NCBI GenBank assembly: GCA_020426345.1
Contig: JAGQQE010000013.1
Span: forward strand, 1 to 42,067
Direction of reading: 5' to 3'
DNA length: 42,067 nt
From: Planctomycetaceae bacterium
GTDB lineage: Bacteria > Planctomycetota > Planctomycetia > Planctomycetales > Planctomycetaceae
Shown piece by piece: positions 9,623-17,470 of the stretch. Position 1 is the stretch's first letter. Each line of letters opens with the position of its first letter. The notes below the pieces were generated by a model. That model was not told the origin of the DNA. It ran no database searches and was given only the letters and a program-made list of their open reading frames with translations. Made by a program: the position numbers and the translations under genes.

Positions 9623-10387
9623 TCAGGCAGCAACCCGAAGAGCGGAGTGTCTTTGGAGGAATTCGGCGTAATCGGTCGGTGTGTCGATTCCGACGGCAGC
9701 ATGGTCGACCACAGCCACAGAAATGGCAGCACCGCATTGCAGGGCACGTAGCTGTTCGAGCTTTTCCATCTGTTCGAGCGGCGATGGCGGCATCATTGTC
9801 AGCTGAAGCAGGAATTCACGGCGGTACGCATACAAGCCAACATGCTGCAGCCATGGCGATGGCTCGTCATCGCTGAAGAACGTTTCTATCGGAACGTCAC
9901 GGCTAAACGGAATCGGCGAACGGCTGAAGTACATGGCCCTGCCATTCACGTCGGTAACCACCTTGACACAGGACGGATCAAGCACCTTCCGTGCATCGGT
10001 CAACGGGGCAGCAACCGTGGCCATTGGGGAGTCGTTGTCAATGATCTGTCGAACTAATGACGTGATCACAGACGGTTGTAGTTCGGGTTCGTCGCCCTGC
10101 AGATTCACAATAATATCTGCGGACGGACATCTGTTTCTCACGACTTCGGCAATGCGGTCGGTCCCGCTCTGGTGCTCTCCCGTGATGACGGCCTGCCCAC
10201 CGAAATGATGCACAACTTCCGCGATCTCGTTGCTGTCAGTGGCAACGAGAACCTCCGAAATCTCGGGACACGCGCAGGCTGTTTCCCAGACATATTGAAT
10301 GAGCGGCTTGCCCGTCGCATTCAGCAGCAGCTTGCGAGGAAGTCGCGTTGACTGAAGTCGGGCCGGAATGATACCCACGATTTGCAC
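9623..10387 (-). CDS. kdsB: 3-deoxy-manno-octulosonate cytidylyltransferase
   Basis: A 254-aa cytosolic enzyme that activates KDO with CTP to CMP-KDO for lipid A-core synthesis. It begins MQIVGIIPARLQSTRLPRKL, the nucleotide-binding signature of KdsB, followed by LVATDSNEIAEVV, ITGEHQSGTDRIAEV, VNLQGDEPELQP (the metal-binding QGDEP motif) and HVGLYAYRREFL. The length matches the family (about 245-255). Presence of kdsB supports an outer membrane with KDO-containing lipopolysaccharide. It is the first gene of a likely two-gene unit with the M41-like protein; other lipopolysaccharide genes are not nearby. Confidence 0.95.
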   Translation of the reverse strand: MQIVGIIPARLQSTRLPRKLLLNATGKPLIQYVWETACACPEISEVLVATDSNEIAEVVHHFGGQAVITGEHQSGTDRIAEVVRNRCPSADIIVNLQGDEPELQPSVITSLVRQIIDNDSPMATVAAPLTDARKVLDPSCVKVVTDVNGRAMYFSRSPIPFSRDVPIETFFSDDEPSPWLQHVGLYAYRREFLLQLTMMPPSPLEQMEKLEQLRALQCGAAISVAVVDHAAVGIDTPTDYAEFLQRHSALRVAA

Positions 10388-10545
10388 GAAAACCTCCCTG
10401 TTCTGCGTGCCGTGCTAATTCACGGACAACGTCAGTTTACGGTGAGTGAGCTTGTTTCCGCAACTGGGATCTTCACGACTTCCGTCGGCTGCATTTAGAG
10501 TTGAATTTTGATTTCTCACATCACAACGAAAAACGGCCGGGAATC

Positions 10546-11007
10546 TCATCTGGATTTCAGTTCGATGGTTCCCATATCGACCGCATTGTCACCAGATGAC
10601 AGTTGAAGGGGGTGGGCAGACCGGAGCGGTTCGGCGTACTTACCCTTCAGTTTGTCACCACTATACTGGCCGTTCATCAGATTGATTTCACCCCAGACGA
10701 ACGTGAGCTTGTAGTCTCCCGGTGGAACGCCGTCGCCGGACTCGTAAGTTGAAAGTGAAAACCGACCGTCTTCCTTCGTGTATCCGCCGGGGCTGTGAGG
10801 AACCAGTCCCTGAGTCGCCGTGGAGTGAACAGCGGATACGCGAAGATTGTTTGCGGGTTGCCCATCAACAAGGACAATGCCCGTGACCGGTACCGTTTCC
10901 ACCCTTGTAACACCACGCTGAGGCTCCCGACCGCAACCAGCAGCGCACAGACTCATGCAAAAGAAGAGCAATGAGGAACGAGTAGATTTTGCCTTGAGCC
11001 ACATCAA
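10546..11007 (-). CDS. Small lipoprotein with carboxypeptidase-regulatory-like (transthyretin-like) domain
   Basis: A 153-aa protein with a lipoprotein signal peptide (SLLFFCMSLCAAGCGRE; AAGC lipobox). The mature part has VPVTGIVLVDGQPANNLRVSA, GGYTKEDGRFSLSTYESGDG and PPGDYKLTFVW, the beta-sandwich pattern of a carboxypeptidase-regulatory-like / transthyretin-like domain. Planctomycetes commonly encode such short lipoproteins directly after DUF1559 genes, as here. It starts 106 bases after the DUF1559 gene with a strong hairpin in between. A structural role at the cell surface is likely; no enzymatic residues are evident. Confidence 0.8.
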   Translation of the reverse strand: MMWLKAKSTRSSLLFFCMSLCAAGCGREPQRGVTRVETVPVTGIVLVDGQPANNLRVSAVHSTATQGLVPHSPGGYTKEDGRFSLSTYESGDGVPPGDYKLTFVWGEINLMNGQYSGDKLKGKYAEPLRSAHPLQLSSGDNAVDMGTIELKSR

Positions 11008-11039
11008 TTCAGTAGACCTTTCCCGAGAGAAAACATAAC

Positions 11040-11068
11040 GCCGCGCACAGCATCCGGCTGTGCGCGGC
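11040..11068 (-). terminator. 12-bp perfect hairpin between DUF1559 gene and lipoprotein gene
   Basis: GCCGCGCACAGC (11040-11051) pairs perfectly with GCTGTGCGCGGC (11057-11068) around a 5-base loop. On the minus strand it is followed by GTTATGTTTTCTC, so it could act as an intrinsic terminator with a delayed U-tract, as a partial terminator, or as a 3' stabilising structure that raises expression of the upstream pilin-like gene relative to the lipoprotein. The stem is seen; the role is inferred. Confidence 0.65.
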
Positions 11069-11113
11069 TGGACCTGCGGAGGTTATGTCGAGATCTCCAT
11101 CACAGCGAGCCGC

Positions 11114-12172
11114 TTAAAACTCGCCCGCAATTTCGCCCCCACCGCGAGTGATTAGGCCCGCGAGAATGTAGTTATCAACATTTTCACTGATGAATCGTGA
11201 TGAGCCATCCGCCAGCGTGACATGGGCGCCGCCAACATGCCAGGAATACAATCCTGCTGTTCGAGCGTTCGAACAATTCACGGCGCAGGGGCCACCATCG
11301 GATCCATTCGTTCCGTCGTAAAGTCGCCCGTTGATCCATGTGTCGCCTTTGAAAATATCCGCCCACATACCACTGCCCGTCAGGGATTGTGCGTAGGCCT
11401 CGGCGTCTGCTGATGGCGAGATTTCTGTCTTCTTGCGGAACAGCTTCGCTCGATTCGCCACTTCGCCTACCAGGATGGTGTTCGAAGTTCCGTCAGTCAT
11501 GTCGCGAATTTTTCCGCCGGTGCCTCCCGAGCTGAATTGCGGCAGGTCAAGAACGCGCAGGGTCCAGGTTCCCCAGCCTTTTCGATCCGCTGCAGGCGAA
11601 TGCCCCGCGTAGGCAAACGAATTGAAGTCCCCCCGAACGCCGTCCAGAGTGTCGTAGTCCAGCACACCGCCAGTGATCGAAATCGTGGCTGAAGTCGGGG
11701 GGTACCCGGACCCGAGTGTCGTGCCACCGGGGATTGACATCGTATGTGTCATCTCGCTGCGCGGGACTGAAGGACACGCAAATCCGTTGATAATCGTTGA
11801 TACGGCGGCTGCATTATTGGGGTGATAGGGCGATAGCTGGGAGTCATAAATGGAGTAGACATTCGCCTGTTCAATGTATGGCAACAGCATGGTACACCAA
11901 CTTGAACCCTGGCGAATATCCAGGCCACTTCCCAGAGTCAGTCCGACGACCGCGGGGAGCGGAAACCGGCTGTGTGTATCGTGGTAGTTGTGGAAGGCAA
12001 GACCGATCTGACGCATGTTGTTCTTGCACTGAGTTCTGCGAGCGGCTTCACGCGCCTGCTGAACTGCAGGCAGAAGCAGCGCGATCAGAATGGCAATGAT
12101 CGCAATCACAACCAGAAGTTCAATGAGAGTGAATCCACCCTTCTTGCTACGATGGGATAACGCGAGGCGCAT
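11114..12172 (-). CDS. DUF1559 prepilin-like protein
   Basis: A 352-aa protein with a type IV prepilin N-terminus: a short basic leader, then KGGFTLIELLVVIAIIAILIALLLP, with the GFTLIE cleavage/methylation site and the hydrophobic helix. It continues with the stereotyped planctomycete AVQQAREAARRTQCKNNMRQIGLAFHNYHD segment and a C-terminal DUF1559 region ending HVGGAHVTLADGSSRFISENV. These proteins form large paralogous families in planctomycetes and are thought to be pseudopilin-like exported proteins, with little direct functional work. The start is supported by AAGGAG at 12181-12186 (minus strand), 8 bases upstream. A possible promoter lies at 12227-12255. The small lipoprotein follows downstream. 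Confidence 0.95.
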   Translation of the reverse strand: MRLALSHRSKKGGFTLIELLVVIAIIAILIALLLPAVQQAREAARRTQCKNNMRQIGLAFHNYHDTHSRFPLPAVVGLTLGSGLDIRQGSSWCTMLLPYIEQANVYSIYDSQLSPYHPNNAAAVSTIINGFACPSVPRSEMTHTMSIPGGTTLGSGYPPTSATISITGGVLDYDTLDGVRGDFNSFAYAGHSPAADRKGWGTWTLRVLDLPQFSSGGTGGKIRDMTDGTSNTILVGEVANRAKLFRKKTEISPSADAEAYAQSLTGSGMWADIFKGDTWINGRLYDGTNGSDGGPCAVNCSNARTAGLYSWHVGGAHVTLADGSSRFISENVDNYILAGLITRGGGEIAGEF

Positions 12173-12226
12173 TTGTCAAACTCCTTCACAATGAGAAACG
12201 TGAAAAGAACAGATCGCGTGATGAAC

Positions 12227-12255
12227 ATTCGAGCACACACGGTGCCCACAGTCAA
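12227..12255 (-). promoter_or_regulatory. Possible sigma-70-type promoter of the DUF1559 gene
   Basis: On the minus strand, TTGACT (plus-strand positions 12250-12255) is followed after a 17-base spacer by TCGAAT (12227-12232). The -35 matches the consensus at 5 of 6, the -10 at 4 of 6. This would leave a leader of about 50 bases containing the good ribosome-binding site. Prediction by eye only. Confidence 0.4.
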
Positions 12256-12417
12256 TTCCTGCCCTGCCACTCTGAACATACATTTCACGAATCGATTCGA
12301 CCTGATTTCGTCCGTCCGCTATCATCATCCATCCAAACTGAAAGCGCAGAGAACGCGACAGGGGACAGACCTTTCACATGCCGCTTCAGACGCATCTACA
12401 CCCGGGAGAAAACCCCA

Positions 12418-12816
12418 GTGCCCGTCCGGATGGAACTCAGCCGAATCATCATTTCGGAAATTAACGATCAACAGGCGATTTACCTGAAAGAGGTTGGTGG
12501 TAACCGAACCTTTCCAATCCTGATCGGGCCTTTTGAGGCCCAGGTAATTAACCGCAGACTTCTGGAGGAAGCACCGTTTCGCCCTCTGACCCACGATCTT
12601 CTGAAGAATGTCATCGAAGTCCTCAATGGGACCGTGGAGGAGGTGCTGATATCTGACATGAAGGATCACACATATTTTGCCACGCTGAAAATCCGTACCG
12701 CCGACGCACTTCACGAAATCGACTGTCGCCCGAGCGATGCGGTTGCTCTTGCGGTCCACTACAAGCCGGCGATTCCAGTGTATGTGGCAGAACACGTGCT
12801 GGAAGTCGCTGGGTAA
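12418..12816 (+). CDS. Bifunctional nuclease (DUF151) family protein
   Basis: A 132-aa cytosolic protein of the bifunctional nuclease/DUF151 family: MELSRIIISEINDQQAIYLKEV, then RTFPILIGPFEAQVINRRL, TFATLKIRT-like strands and CRPSDAVALAVHYKPAIPVYV near the C-terminus (the conserved RPSDAxAL motif). Members have been described as having combined DNase/RNase activity, but the role in most bacteria is unclear. The start is a GTG at 12418; the alternative is the ATG at 12430, which begins MELSRIII. It is the first plus-strand gene after a divergent 245-base region and is followed after 41 bases by the exported protein at 12858. Confidence 0.88.
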   Translation: MPVRMELSRIIISEINDQQAIYLKEVGGNRTFPILIGPFEAQVINRRLLEEAPFRPLTHDLLKNVIEVLNGTVEEVLISDMKDHTYFATLKIRTADALHEIDCRPSDAVALAVHYKPAIPVYVAEHVLEVAG

Positions 12817-12857
12817 TCCGGGGGCGTTTGCTTCCACACAGTCCAGAGAAGACCGAC

Positions 12858-14081
12858 ATGCCAGAGAAGACCCGTATGAGCTTCTTAATGCTTGATCAAA
12901 TTCAAATTCGAAATCGCGTTTCGTGTGTCGCGAGTGTGCTGCTGTTCACAATTCTGGGGGCCGGTTCGTGCCATGCGTTTGCCGACGAAAAGCAGGCTGC
13001 TGCACAACCGCCCACAGGTCCTGCTGCCCGACCGGGATTGCGGCAGCGGGCCGTTACGGACGGTGCGATTATTGCGCCAGCGCCTGTCTTCGGGACCATC
13101 TGGGATCTTCGGGTTGGCGACGCGTTTCAGGTTGATGTTCATACCACACGTCAGACCACGATGACCTCGAAGGAAAATGGCAATCGTCTCTTTGAGACGA
13201 AGCAACGAAGCCAGATCCGACTCGAATACCGCGTGATGTCGGCTCATCCGGATGGAAGCATTCTTCTGAATGTCGGCATTGCAAACGCAAGTCGCAGTGT
13301 TGATGCAGGATCGACTGATTCGTCAGAAGAGATTCAGACAACAACGAGTGAACAGGTTCTGGAGTCGCTTCGGGGGCTTACATTTTCGGTTGCTCTGAAT
13401 CATGATGGTTCGGTGCGGAAAATTGGCCAGGATGATTTTGCTGGACTGTTGAATCGGTTGACCGGGCTCAATCCCGAAGCGGAAGCCATTCTTCGCGAAT
13501 GTGGTTCGGCCGAGGTTCTCGCTTCATGGCTGGCGACACCATTTTGGTTCGATGGGGCTTCCACGGAATCACGGGACGTAATTCAGGAGGTACCCCTTGG
13601 TCTGCTGGGACGCATGAAAGTCGCAATCCGGCTGGACAACACGGTGGAGGATGAAGGCGCTGTGGAGAGCGATTCACAAGTTCCGCCGAGCGGGTCAGTT
13701 GCTGGAAATCAGGCCGATTCGTGTCAGTATGTCGGCCTTTCGGGAAACGGAAGGTATCTGCCCCCGGACGGCAACCATCAGACGCAGTCTCCGGTCAGGT
13801 TCCTGGCCGATTCGGTGCAGCTTGACTTATGGAGAGGTAAGGCCACCATCATTCCTCACGTGAAATCCGATTCCGTGCAGTCCCGAACTCGTCCGGTCTT
13901 CGACAAGCTGGATACGACCTGTGTCATTCACGGTGAATGCCTCATCAAACTGCCAGACACCCGAATTTCTGTGGAATTCGAGCAAACACAGGTTCAGGCG
14001 TGGAGCGTCACGGCATGGCAAATGAGGCGAGGATTCGATCAATTCAACAGACTGAGCATGCCGATTGAGCGAGCGGAATAG
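12858..14081 (+). CDS. Exported protein of unknown function (DUF6263-like)
   Basis: A 407-aa protein with a signal peptide (CVASVLLFTILGAGSCHAFADE, cleavage probably after CHA or FA). The mature N-terminus is Gln/Pro/Ala-rich; the main domain begins around GTIWDLRVGDAFQVDVHT and continues with strands such as RLEYRVMSAHPDGSILLNVGI, LTFSVALNHDGSVRKIGQDD and VAIRLDNTVEDEG. This looks like the large beta domain common in planctomycete exported proteins (similar to DUF6263), but the assignment is tentative. The ATG at 12858 is chosen; a TTG at 12828 and an ATG at 12876 are possible. It is probably co-transcribed with the DUF151 gene. Located in the periplasm or outer envelope. Function unknown. 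Confidence 0.7.
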   Translation: MPEKTRMSFLMLDQIQIRNRVSCVASVLLFTILGAGSCHAFADEKQAAAQPPTGPAARPGLRQRAVTDGAIIAPAPVFGTIWDLRVGDAFQVDVHTTRQTTMTSKENGNRLFETKQRSQIRLEYRVMSAHPDGSILLNVGIANASRSVDAGSTDSSEEIQTTTSEQVLESLRGLTFSVALNHDGSVRKIGQDDFAGLLNRLTGLNPEAEAILRECGSAEVLASWLATPFWFDGASTESRDVIQEVPLGLLGRMKVAIRLDNTVEDEGAVESDSQVPPSGSVAGNQADSCQYVGLSGNGRYLPPDGNHQTQSPVRFLADSVQLDLWRGKATIIPHVKSDSVQSRTRPVFDKLDTTCVIHGECLIKLPDTRISVEFEQTQVQAWSVTAWQMRRGFDQFNRLSMPIERAE

Positions 14082-14483
14082 TTGGACTCGGCCGGCCCGA
14101 ACCAGTGTCAGCATTCTGGCTTCGAGGTTCGATGCCCGTGTTTTTCCTGAGACTCTGATCGTCCCGAGTTCGGTAAAGGTATGCGTGTCAGGTGATTTCG
14201 GGGGTCTTCCTCTTTTCTGGCCGATTTTGCGCCGATACCATCCGCCATCGCTTTTTGGCGAGGTCGGAGTCGTTATGCGCGGGGTTTGGGATCTGCTGAA
14301 TTTCGAATTCGTGTGGTTTGATTAGCTGAAACGCGGTCAAAGACGATTCAGGCCATGAGGCAATTTGCACTTGCAACCTGCCGACAGCTGTGCGTTGCAT
14401 CTTCCCTGCCGGAATTTCTGGGGGGAGATTTCGTCCGGCGATCCGTCTTTGTTTTTCTCTTTCACACTTAGGACAGTTCTGAC
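14082..14483. other. Leader region of fusA, no gene seen
   Basis: About 400 bases between the exported protein and fusA. Open frames here are short and give implausible proteins. No strong hairpin or clear promoter was recognised, although the fusA promoter should be here since the preceding gene ends far upstream. A pyrimidine-rich stretch (CTTTGTTTTTCTCTTTC) precedes the fusA ribosome-binding region. Confidence 0.4.
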
Positions 14484-16601
14484 ATGGCTGACCTGGCCCG
14501 ACTCCGCAACATTGGTATTTCGGCTCACATCGACTCTGGTAAAACGACCCTGACCGAGCGAATGCTCTACTACGCAGGTCGTATTCACAAGATCCGGGAT
14601 GTGAAAGGCGGAGACGGCGGCGCGACCATGGACCATATGGACCTGGAACGCGAACGCGGGATTACAATTACCTCAGCCGCAACGCGTGTTGAGTGGAATG
14701 ATTATGTCGTCAACATCATCGACACGCCGGGTCACGTTGACTTTACAGTGGAAGTCGAACGCAGTTTGCGCGTTCTGGACGGTGCCATCCTGGTGCTGTG
14801 CTCTGTTGGTGGGGTACAAAGTCAGTCTCTGACTGTTGACCGCCAGATGAAGCGATACGGCGTGCCTCGAATCGCGTTCATCAACAAGATGGACCGCACT
14901 GGTGCGAACCCTAAAAAGGTTATGCAGCAGATGCAGGACAAATTGAAGACCACACCCGTTCCACTGCAGATTCCAATCGGTCTTGAGTCTGCGTTCGAAG
15001 GTGTTGTTGACCTCATTACGATGGAAGCCTGCTACCACGAAGGATCAGAAGGCGAAACCGTCGTTCGTAAACCAATTCCTGATGAACTGAAGGCTGCCGC
15101 TGAAGAAGGTCGTCAGGTGATGCTCGAACAGTTGTCACTGCACGACGACGAGTTGATGGAAGCGCTGCTGGAAGAATCTGAGGTCTCTGTCGATCAAATC
15201 CGGGCAATTGTCCGCCGGGCAACGCTGGCTCAGCAGATTACTCCTGTCCTGATGGGCAGTGCCTACAAGAATCGCGGTGTTCAGCTCGCGCTTGATGCAA
15301 TCACTTACTATCTGCCATGTCCGCTGGACCGCGACAAGTACGCAATCGACAACAGCAAGCCCGTGGGTGAGGATGGTCAGCATCCGAAAGTCGTGCTCAG
15401 CGATTCAACCGATGAACCGCTGGTTGCAATGGCCTTCAAAACCGTTGTGGAAGCGTTCGGTCAGCTGACCTACATGCGAATCTACCAGGGCAAGATTGTC
15501 AAAGGCAACACCTACACGAATGCTCGTACCGGTCGTGGGGTTCGATTTGGTCGACTCGTGCGAATGCACGCGAATGACCGCGAAGAAATCGATGGAGCAG
15601 AAGCAGGTGATATCATCGCTGTCGTTGGTGTGGACTGTGCCTCTGGTGACACTTTCCTTGGCGATGGGATCAACGTTTCTCTCGAAAATATCTTTGTCCC
15701 CGATGCGGTCATTCGGCTTTCGATTGAACCCAAGAAACGCGACGACGCCGACAAGCTGGGCAAGGCGCTCGAGCGATTCCGCCGGGAAGACCCAACGTTC
15801 CGAGTGATGACCGACGAAGAGACAAACCAGACGCTGATTGCAGGGATGGGGCAGCTGCATCTGGATATCTATGTCGAGCGCATCAAGCGAGAATACAAGT
15901 GTGAATGTATCATCGGTGAGCCGCGCGTGGCTTATCGCGAAACACCGACCAAGGCTGTTGAGTTCAATTACAAGCACAAGAAGCAATCTGGTGGTTCCGG
16001 TCAGTACGCTCACGTTGTGGGTATTCTGGAGCCACTTCCTGAGACTTCGGAAGTTCACTACGAATTCGTCGACGAGATCAGCGGCGGTCGAATTCCCCGT
16101 GAATACATCGCTCCTTGTGATGCCGGTTTCCAGCAGGGCCTGGTCAAGGGACCTCTGGGCGAGTACGAAGTTGTAAACGTTCGCATGCGACTTCAGGATG
16201 GAAGTTACCACGACGTCGACTCGTCCGAAATGGCGTTCAAGATCGCGTCCTTCGCATGTATGCGAGAGACACTGAAGAAAGCTGACATGGCGCTTCAGGA
16301 GCCGATCATGAAGCTGGAAATCGAGACTCCGGATGAATATCAGGGAGCTGTGACAGGGCACATCAGCAGCAAACGCGGCATCGTCACTTCATCCGAAGTG
16401 AACGACGCTGTGTGCGTGATCAACGCAGAAGTGCCACTTGGAAGTATGTTCGACTATGCGAATGAGCTGCGTTCCATGACTCAGGGCAAGGGAACATTCA
16501 GCATGGAATTCCAGTGCTACCGACAGGTTCCACGCGGACTCCAGGGAGAGATCCTCGAGAAACGCATGAAGGAAAAAGAAGCTCGAGCAGCCGCGAAGTA
16601 G
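14484..16601 (+). CDS. fusA: Elongation factor G, mitochondrial-like (spdEFG1) type
   Basis: A 705-aa translational GTPase that drives translocation on the ribosome. G1 is AHIDSGKTTLTE (residues 14-25), with DTPGHVDF (G3) and NKMDRTGA (G4), followed by domains II to V and a short Lys/Glu-rich C-terminal tail. The Ser in HIDSGKT, RGITITSAATRVEW and GGVQSQSLTVDRQMKRY are features of the mitochondrial EF-G1/spdEFG1 subfamily (spirochaetes, planctomycetes, some delta-proteobacteria) rather than canonical bacterial EF-G with HIDAGKT. In species with this form, translocation and recycling can be divided between two EF-G proteins; the partner is not in the window. Weak AGGAC ribosome-binding site; a strong terminator follows. 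No str-operon genes adjoin it. Confidence 0.95.
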   Translation: MADLARLRNIGISAHIDSGKTTLTERMLYYAGRIHKIRDVKGGDGGATMDHMDLERERGITITSAATRVEWNDYVVNIIDTPGHVDFTVEVERSLRVLDGAILVLCSVGGVQSQSLTVDRQMKRYGVPRIAFINKMDRTGANPKKVMQQMQDKLKTTPVPLQIPIGLESAFEGVVDLITMEACYHEGSEGETVVRKPIPDELKAAAEEGRQVMLEQLSLHDDELMEALLEESEVSVDQIRAIVRRATLAQQITPVLMGSAYKNRGVQLALDAITYYLPCPLDRDKYAIDNSKPVGEDGQHPKVVLSDSTDEPLVAMAFKTVVEAFGQLTYMRIYQGKIVKGNTYTNARTGRGVRFGRLVRMHANDREEIDGAEAGDIIAVVGVDCASGDTFLGDGINVSLENIFVPDAVIRLSIEPKKRDDADKLGKALERFRREDPTFRVMTDEETNQTLIAGMGQLHLDIYVERIKREYKCECIIGEPRVAYRETPTKAVEFNYKHKKQSGGSGQYAHVVGILEPLPETSEVHYEFVDEISGGRIPREYIAPCDAGFQQGLVKGPLGEYEVVNVRMRLQDGSYHDVDSSEMAFKIASFACMRETLKKADMALQEPIMKLEIETPDEYQGAVTGHISSKRGIVTSSEVNDAVCVINAEVPLGSMFDYANELRSMTQGKGTFSMEFQCYRQVPRGLQGEILEKRMKEKEARAAAK

Positions 16602-16651
16602 TTTCCGGCATCATTCACAACATGGTCAGCAGTGACATGCTGAACCCGGAC

Positions 16652-16690
16652 AAAGAGGCCACTCGGCAGACCGAGTGGCCTCTTTTTTTT
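16652..16690 (+). terminator. Intrinsic terminator of fusA
   Basis: A perfect 15-bp stem (16652-16666 with 16671-16685) closed by a 4-base CAGA loop and continuing into a run of eight T (16683-16690), 50 bases after the fusA stop. This is the clearest rho-independent terminator in the window. The A-rich start of the left arm pairs with the T-run, so it may also work in the reverse direction. Confidence 0.93.
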
Positions 16691-16901
16691 GCGACTTGCC
16701 TTTCGGGCCGGAGTGTCAGTTGCGAACGGCAGAAAGTGCTGATTCATCGACTCGATCGAAACTCAGGGACATCATCCCGTCCAGCAGTGAAGCGATGTCG
16801 TATTGACCCGAATCTGCTTCAGCGGCACATTGGCAGATTCGCGTGGAGGAAGCCGGGTTCAGATCAACCAGCCCGCGTTTCGCGCTGTGGGAGGAAACCG
16901 C

Positions 16902-17414
16902 ATGTTCTTTGTACTACGGCCTGTCCGAGTTCTGTTAAAGGCTCTTCTTACCCAGTCGACGCCCGCTCAAATGAGCTGGGGTTTTGCACTTGGTGTGCTT
17001 GTCGGTCTTGTGCCGAAAGGCAACCTTCTCGCGATCGCCCTCGGTATGGTTGTGGCGATGTTGCGCGTAAATCTTGGAGTTGCAACTGCGACGGCAATAG
17101 CCGTGACCTTTGCAGCGTCCTGGTTTGATCCCGTGTCTGATTCGATCGGACGGTTCGTTCTATCATTGCCATCGCTTCAGCAGTTCTGGATCCAGCTTTA
17201 CAACACGCCGGTGATGCCGTGGACTGATTTTAATAACTCGATTGTTATGGGCAGTTTTCTGCTGGGATTAGGGCTGCTGTGGCCGCTGTCACGCAGCTCT
17301 CGTCCGGTATTTGAGCACTACGCCGACCTGCTTTCCGAACATGCTCGTCACTGGCGGCTGGCGAAAGTCCTTCTTGGTGCTGAGTGGGCAGATCGTCTGG
17401 GTTCCGTTGAGTAA
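16902..17414 (+). CDS. TIGR03546 / DUF2062-like inner-membrane protein
   Basis: A 170-aa membrane protein. The start is the ATG at 16902, preceded by GGAGG with a 6-7-base spacer; the open frame reaches back to 16803 but that part has no hydrophobic or conserved sequence. It has the features of the TIGR03546 family: a leading basic segment, TPAQMSWGFALGVLVGLVPKGNLLAIALGM (first membrane hairpin), VNLGVATATAIAVTFAASWFDPVSDSIG (second) and a final hydrophobic segment SIVMGSFLLGLGLLWPLS. This family is known chiefly as the neighbour of TIGR03545, as here (56 bases downstream). Function unknown; see the next gene for a possible joint role in the envelope. Confidence 0.85.
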   Translation: MFFVLRPVRVLLKALLTQSTPAQMSWGFALGVLVGLVPKGNLLAIALGMVVAMLRVNLGVATATAIAVTFAASWFDPVSDSIGRFVLSLPSLQQFWIQLYNTPVMPWTDFNNSIVMGSFLLGLGLLWPLSRSSRPVFEHYADLLSEHARHWRLAKVLLGAEWADRLGSVE

Positions 17415-17470
17415 ATCAGTTACTTCTGCGTTCTGGTTTTCAGCCTGATATCCGTTTTGGAGTTCCCCAA

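Noticed and set aside
15405-16361. 318-codon open frame antisense to fusA
   Set aside because: It lies fully inside the well-supported EF-G gene and its length follows from the codon bias of that gene; no domain is visible.
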